A stretch of 17,637 nucleotides of DNA from Candidatus Aerophobota bacterium. GTDB lineage: Bacteria > Aerophobota > Aerophobia > Aerophobales > JAGHCO01. Location of the stretch: NCBI GenBank assembly GCA_021160405.1, contig JAGHCO010000202.1, forward strand, positions 1 through 17,637, given 5' to 3'. Numbering within the stretch: position 1 is the stretch's first letter; each line of letters starts with the position of its first letter. The notes beneath the pieces were generated by a model. The model did no database searches, was not told where the DNA came from, and saw only the letters and a list, made by a program, of their open reading frames with translations. The position numbers were made by a program, and so were the translations under genes. Of this stretch, positions 14,773 to 17,637 are shown piece by piece.

Positions 14773-15840
14773 CTAGCTTAGTATTTGAGAGACATAAACT
14801 AATCTTATCTTTCTTTTATCAAGTTGACGGATGAGTTTCTCTAAAGTTAAAACAGTAACTTTATTTATATGACCAATTCCCAGAGCCCATCCTTTTTTCC
14901 TGGCCAATAAGATTAGTTTCTTAAACTGACCATTTATATAAGATTCTTCTTTCTTATTGTCTAAAAAAATCTGACGGTAAGATGACCTTATCCCCATTTT
15001 TCGAGCAAGAGCATAAGCTATTGAAGAAGATGTAGTTCGACTGTCTACAAAGAACAACCTTTCCTCCTTTACCGCTCTTAAAACAGCTTCCATTTCTCTT
15101 TTTCTGGTAGTAATTAAAGAGCCCATATGATTATTTAATCCAACAGCATAAGGAACATCCTTTGAAGCTGACTTTAATATTTTCTTAATTTCCCCATCTT
15201 TCATTCCCTCCATAATTATCCAGCGATACCTGTTATTGAAATTTCCATTTGGCTGCATGGGGAGATGAATGAGTATCTGCTTTTTATTGTGATGAGCTTC
15301 CTGTGCTATTCTTTTAGCATAGGGGGTCCCTGGAATTATAGAAATTGTAAGAGGCACAGCTATCTTTTTAAGCAGAATATCGACAGCCTCCCCTTGAGAA
15401 TATCCGAAATCATCTATTAAAATGGCGATTTTTACCTTTTTGAGAATGAACGTTAAAAAGTGAGTAAGAATATTCTTGAAACCCAGATTAACTTGAATTT
15501 GATATTGATCATCCAGATTTTTTTCCTTAAGCTCGAATATTTTTATAGGAGGAAAAAAAGCCTTGTTAATTTGTCTTTTTAGATTATCTAAGGGATAATC
15601 AAAGGGAATATTAATGGTTATTTTGGCTACTTTATGCCGAGGAAAAAAGCCTTCCTCTCTTACTGTTTTTTCCTTAATTTGAAAACCTAAGGTTTTTAGT
15701 TCCCTGTTCAGTTCCCTCTCTACCTGAGAATATCCCCTTTTGTAAACTTGAGATTGAAATTGATAAAATAAAACCAAACTCAAAACAGCAATTAAGACTC
15801 CCAGGCCTGTGAAAAAAAATCTTAAAATTCTCTTTGGCAT
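14773..15840 (-). CDS. Divergent polysaccharide deacetylase family protein (YibQ/DUF610)
   Basis: The 355-aa protein has an N-terminal membrane anchor (about residues 8-26), a periplasmic linker region to about 135 and a divergent NodB-like domain. The domain shows IDD at 142-144, HLPMQP at 192-197, NNHMGS at 236-241, DSRTTSSS at 266-273 and GIGH at 321-324. These are the family's conserved acid and histidine positions on the barrel. Related proteins act on, or near, cell-wall polysaccharide in the periplasm, but their activity is not established. The gene order ctpA then this family is a known conserved arrangement, often with envC upstream. Repeat copy 3 separates the two here and ends 10 bp before the ATG, leaving only a weak GTGA as ribosome-binding site. 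Confidence 0.85.
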   Translation of the reverse strand: MPKRILRFFFTGLGVLIAVLSLVLFYQFQSQVYKRGYSQVERELNRELKTLGFQIKEKTVREEGFFPRHKVAKITINIPFDYPLDNLKRQINKAFFPPIKIFELKEKNLDDQYQIQVNLGFKNILTHFLTFILKKVKIAILIDDFGYSQGEAVDILLKKIAVPLTISIIPGTPYAKRIAQEAHHNKKQILIHLPMQPNGNFNNRYRWIIMEGMKDGEIKKILKSASKDVPYAVGLNNHMGSLITTRKREMEAVLRAVKEERLFFVDSRTTSSSIAYALARKMGIRSSYRQIFLDNKKEESYINGQFKKLILLARKKGWALGIGHINKVTVLTLEKLIRQLDKRKIRLVYVSQILS

Positions 15841-15850
15841 TTATCTCACT

Positions 15851-16069
15851 AGAGAGCTCTGAAAAATCCCTTTTTCTTTGCTGCTCGGCGAGTGTGTTTT
15901 TTATAAGGCAGCGCGATCAAGGCGGGTCTATGCGTTCAAACCCTTAGTTATTCTCATAACTGATACGTCGCCCATAAGAGCTACAGTTCAAAGATAAAAG
16001 TAGAACTTAGCGCAGGCGCCCGGAAAACACCGAGCAAAGAGCAGCCTCAAACTTTTTTCAGAGCTCTCT
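15851..16069 (-). repeat. Fold-back repeat (MITE-like), copy 3, full length
   Basis: This 219-bp element has perfect 16-bp terminal inverted repeats (AGAGAGCTCTGAAAAA at 15851-15866 and its complement at 16054-16069). Longer imperfect arms continue inside them, for example CTTTGCTGCTCGG (15876-15888) against CCGAGCAAAG (16030-16039). The core carries hairpins AGTTAT/ATAACT (15946-15961), GGGTCT/AAACCC (15924-15943) and GCTA-AGTTC/GAACT-TAGC with one bulge (15980-16011). Flanks TCACTA (15846-15851) and TCAGTA (16069-16074) could be a worn 6-bp target duplication. It is oriented on the minus strand, like the genes on both sides. No coding frame of note lies inside. Confidence 0.9.
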
Positions 16070-16093
16070 CAGTAATCCTTTTACCTTACGCCT

Positions 16094-17440
16094 TTAGCCT
16101 CTTTCTAATATTTTTAAGGATTCTAAAAAGCTTTCTGCCTGCATCAGTTGCCAATCATTGAATATATCATTTTCTTTATTCTCATCTTCTTCCCTTAGAA
16201 CTCTTTCTAAAAGCTCCTCCTCTACAATTATTCCTTTTTCTTTTAGCTTTTGAATTAGAGGTGGAAGGTCCTCCTTTTTCCACTGGGGACTCTGTTTAAG
16301 GAACTCTTTTATCAGATTCGAAGACCTCAATTTATTTAAAATCTCTTTCTCTTTCTGAGTAGGCTTAAAGGGCTCAACTTTTATATCAGGCTTTATCCCT
16401 TTTCCATCAATGCAGACACCTAAGGGGGTATAGTATTTGTCTGTAGTTATCCAGATAGCTCCCCCATTTTCCATAGGAAACACTTTTTGGACTGTTCCTT
16501 TTCCAAAAGATTTAGTTCCCAACAGGACACCTCTTTTATGATCTTTAATAGCCCCGGCTACAATTTCTGAAGCACTGGCACTTCCACCATTAATCAAAAC
16601 TATTAAGGGTATTTTAAGAGCTTCCCCTTCAGGATGAGCATAGTAAACTTGCGATTGTTTAGAATTCCTTCCCCGAGTGGAAACAATTACCCCAGAGGAA
16701 ATAAACTCATCGGCTACCTCTACAGCTTGTGTGAGAAGTCCACCTGTATTGTTTCTTAAATCTAGGATCAATTCCTTAATTCCTTTACTTTTTAGAGAAA
16801 GAAGGCTGTTTTTAAAATCCTGAGATGTGCTCTCGTCCATAAAACCTATTATTCTGATATAGCCTATATCCTTATCTAATATCCTTTGTTTAATGTTGGG
16901 GAGTTTAATAAGGGCTCTGGTTAATGTAAACTCTAAAGGCTCCTTTTCACCCTCTCTTAGAATAGTTATAGTGACCTTAGTTCCTATTTTACCCCGCAGT
17001 TTAGATACAGCTTCACTCGAGGTTATCCCTATTGCTGATTCTCCATTTATCTTTATAATTTTATCTCCAGTCTGAAGGCCAGCTCTACTGGCCGGTGTAT
17101 CTTCCAAGGGAGAAACAATTGTTATAAAGTTATCTTTAACAGTTATCTCCATCCCCAATCCTCTAAATCCCTCCTTTTCTATAGAGATATTCTTGTATTC
17201 CTGAGCACTCATCCATTGAGAGTGGGGGTCCTTAAGAGAACTTATCATTCCTTCAATTGCTCCTTCCACTAACTTAGAAGGAGCAACCTTTTCTATATAT
17301 TCATTTCGAATAATTTGATAAGCCTCAAGTAAAGGTTTTAGCTCTGAGAATAAATCACCACCAGCTTGAACCCGTGTAAATAGAATCATGGTAATAACCA
17401 CAAAGGTTATCCCCAGCAATAAAATTTTATTTTTTTTCAT
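16094..17440 (-). CDS. ctpA: Carboxy-terminal processing protease (S41 family)
   Basis: CtpA-type proteases trim or degrade periplasmic proteins, often those controlling peptidoglycan hydrolases. The 448-aa protein has an N-terminal signal/anchor (about 5-22), a PDZ domain (about 92-172, with GFRGLGMEI and AGLQTGDKIIKINGE) and the S41 catalytic core. The predicted nucleophile is Ser289 in NGGSASASEI and the base is Lys314 in GTKSFGKGTVQ; DLRNNTGGLL (227-236) is the usual strand before them. A charged C-terminal extension runs from about 355. It is preceded by GGAGG and overlaps the upstream PHP-domain gene by 14 bases, so the two are coupled. Downstream it is followed by repeat copy 3 and the YibQ-like deacetylase gene, its usual partner. 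Confidence 0.93.
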   Translation of the reverse strand: MKKNKILLLGITFVVITMILFTRVQAGGDLFSELKPLLEAYQIIRNEYIEKVAPSKLVEGAIEGMISSLKDPHSQWMSAQEYKNISIEKEGFRGLGMEITVKDNFITIVSPLEDTPASRAGLQTGDKIIKINGESAIGITSSEAVSKLRGKIGTKVTITILREGEKEPLEFTLTRALIKLPNIKQRILDKDIGYIRIIGFMDESTSQDFKNSLLSLKSKGIKELILDLRNNTGGLLTQAVEVADEFISSGVIVSTRGRNSKQSQVYYAHPEGEALKIPLIVLINGGSASASEIVAGAIKDHKRGVLLGTKSFGKGTVQKVFPMENGGAIWITTDKYYTPLGVCIDGKGIKPDIKVEPFKPTQKEKEILNKLRSSNLIKEFLKQSPQWKKEDLPPLIQKLKEKGIIVEEELLERVLREEDENKENDIFNDWQLMQAESFLESLKILERG

Positions 17441-17637
17441 TAGTTATTTTTTCCTCCAGTTCTTTAGCATTTTTAAATACATCTTCTACCTCTAAGGAAG
17501 ATAGCCCAGCCCCTTGCAGTATCCTTTTGCCCTGAGCAAGAGTAATTAAATCTTCTGGGACGTGGGCATCGCTTCCTAAGATTAATTTTGCTTTATACTT
17601 TTTGGCTAACATAGCTACTCTACCATTGGTTAAGGAG
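17427..17637 (-). CDS. PHP-domain metal-dependent phosphoesterase, C-terminal fragment
   Basis: The frame is open to the right edge of the window, so only the last ~69 codons are seen. They read SLTNGRVAMLAKKYKAK and then LILGSDAHVPEDL. The GSDAH motif, with its metal-binding Asp and His, is the hallmark of the last strand of PHP-domain enzymes such as YcdX and histidinol-phosphatase relatives. The remaining residues form the usual closing helices (AQGKRILQGAGLSSLEVEDVF). The enzyme would hydrolyse a phosphate ester; its substrate cannot be told from this part. It overlaps ctpA by 14 bases and is the most upstream gene of the minus-strand run that I can see, so the promoter of that run is outside the window. 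Confidence 0.8.
   Translation of the reverse strand, partial: SLTNGRVAMLAKKYKAKLILGSDAHVPEDLITLAQGKRILQGAGLSSLEVEDVFKNAKELEEKITNEKK

Overview
The window looks like part of the chromosome of an AT-rich, Gram-negative (diderm) bacterium. The coding set is bacterial: gyrB, gyrA, fabD, accA, comEC and a carboxy-terminal processing protease. A predicted outer-membrane beta-barrel protein and a secreted phosphoesterase with an Asn-Tyr-Pro-Asn-Pro-Phe type C-terminal domain point to a two-membrane envelope. That C-terminal domain is common in the Bacteroidetes/FCB group and in many uncultured candidate phyla. I cannot name the phylum from the sequence alone.

Layout, left half (genes on +). The window opens inside a short fold-back repeat (copy 1, 1-66). 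A consensus sigma-70 promoter, a truncated yjbQ-like gene and an overlapping unknown 109-aa gene follow. A gene-poor stretch (620-983) leads to a secreted calcineurin-type phosphoesterase. A second gene-poor stretch (2502-2822) carries several nested inverted repeats that could form a structured mRNA leader. It precedes a tightly coupled run: a 49-aa very basic small ORF, comEC (without the metallo-beta-lactamase domain), a small DUF6504-like protein, a Na/Pi cotransporter fused to PhoU, and an FMN reductase-like flavoprotein. Most neighbours overlap by 4-8 bases. Repeat copy 2 (6940-7146), another good promoter and a small single-pass membrane protein end this half.

Layout, right half (genes on -). 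Reading along the minus strand from the right edge: the 3' end of a PHP-domain gene, a ctpA-type S41 protease, repeat copy 3, a divergent polysaccharide deacetylase, an outer-membrane beta-barrel protein, a spacer bounded by a 15-bp perfect inverted repeat, then accA-gyrB-gyrA-fabD with 11-13 bp gaps or a 4-bp overlap. The first genes form an envelope/cell-wall module. The last four join DNA supercoiling with the first steps of fatty-acid synthesis.

The most unusual signal is the about 219-bp fold-back repeat. It has 16-bp terminal inverted repeats, longer imperfect arms and a nearly invariant core that can fold into three successive hairpins, one with a GNRA-type loop. All three copies have the same orientation relative to the next gene and lie directly upstream of it. 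Two have a near-consensus -35/-10 promoter starting 12-13 bp beyond the right terminus, and the third ends 10 bp before a start codon. It behaves like a non-autonomous mobile element (MITE) that may have acquired a regulatory or RNA role. No transposase, CRISPR array, rRNA or tRNA gene was seen.
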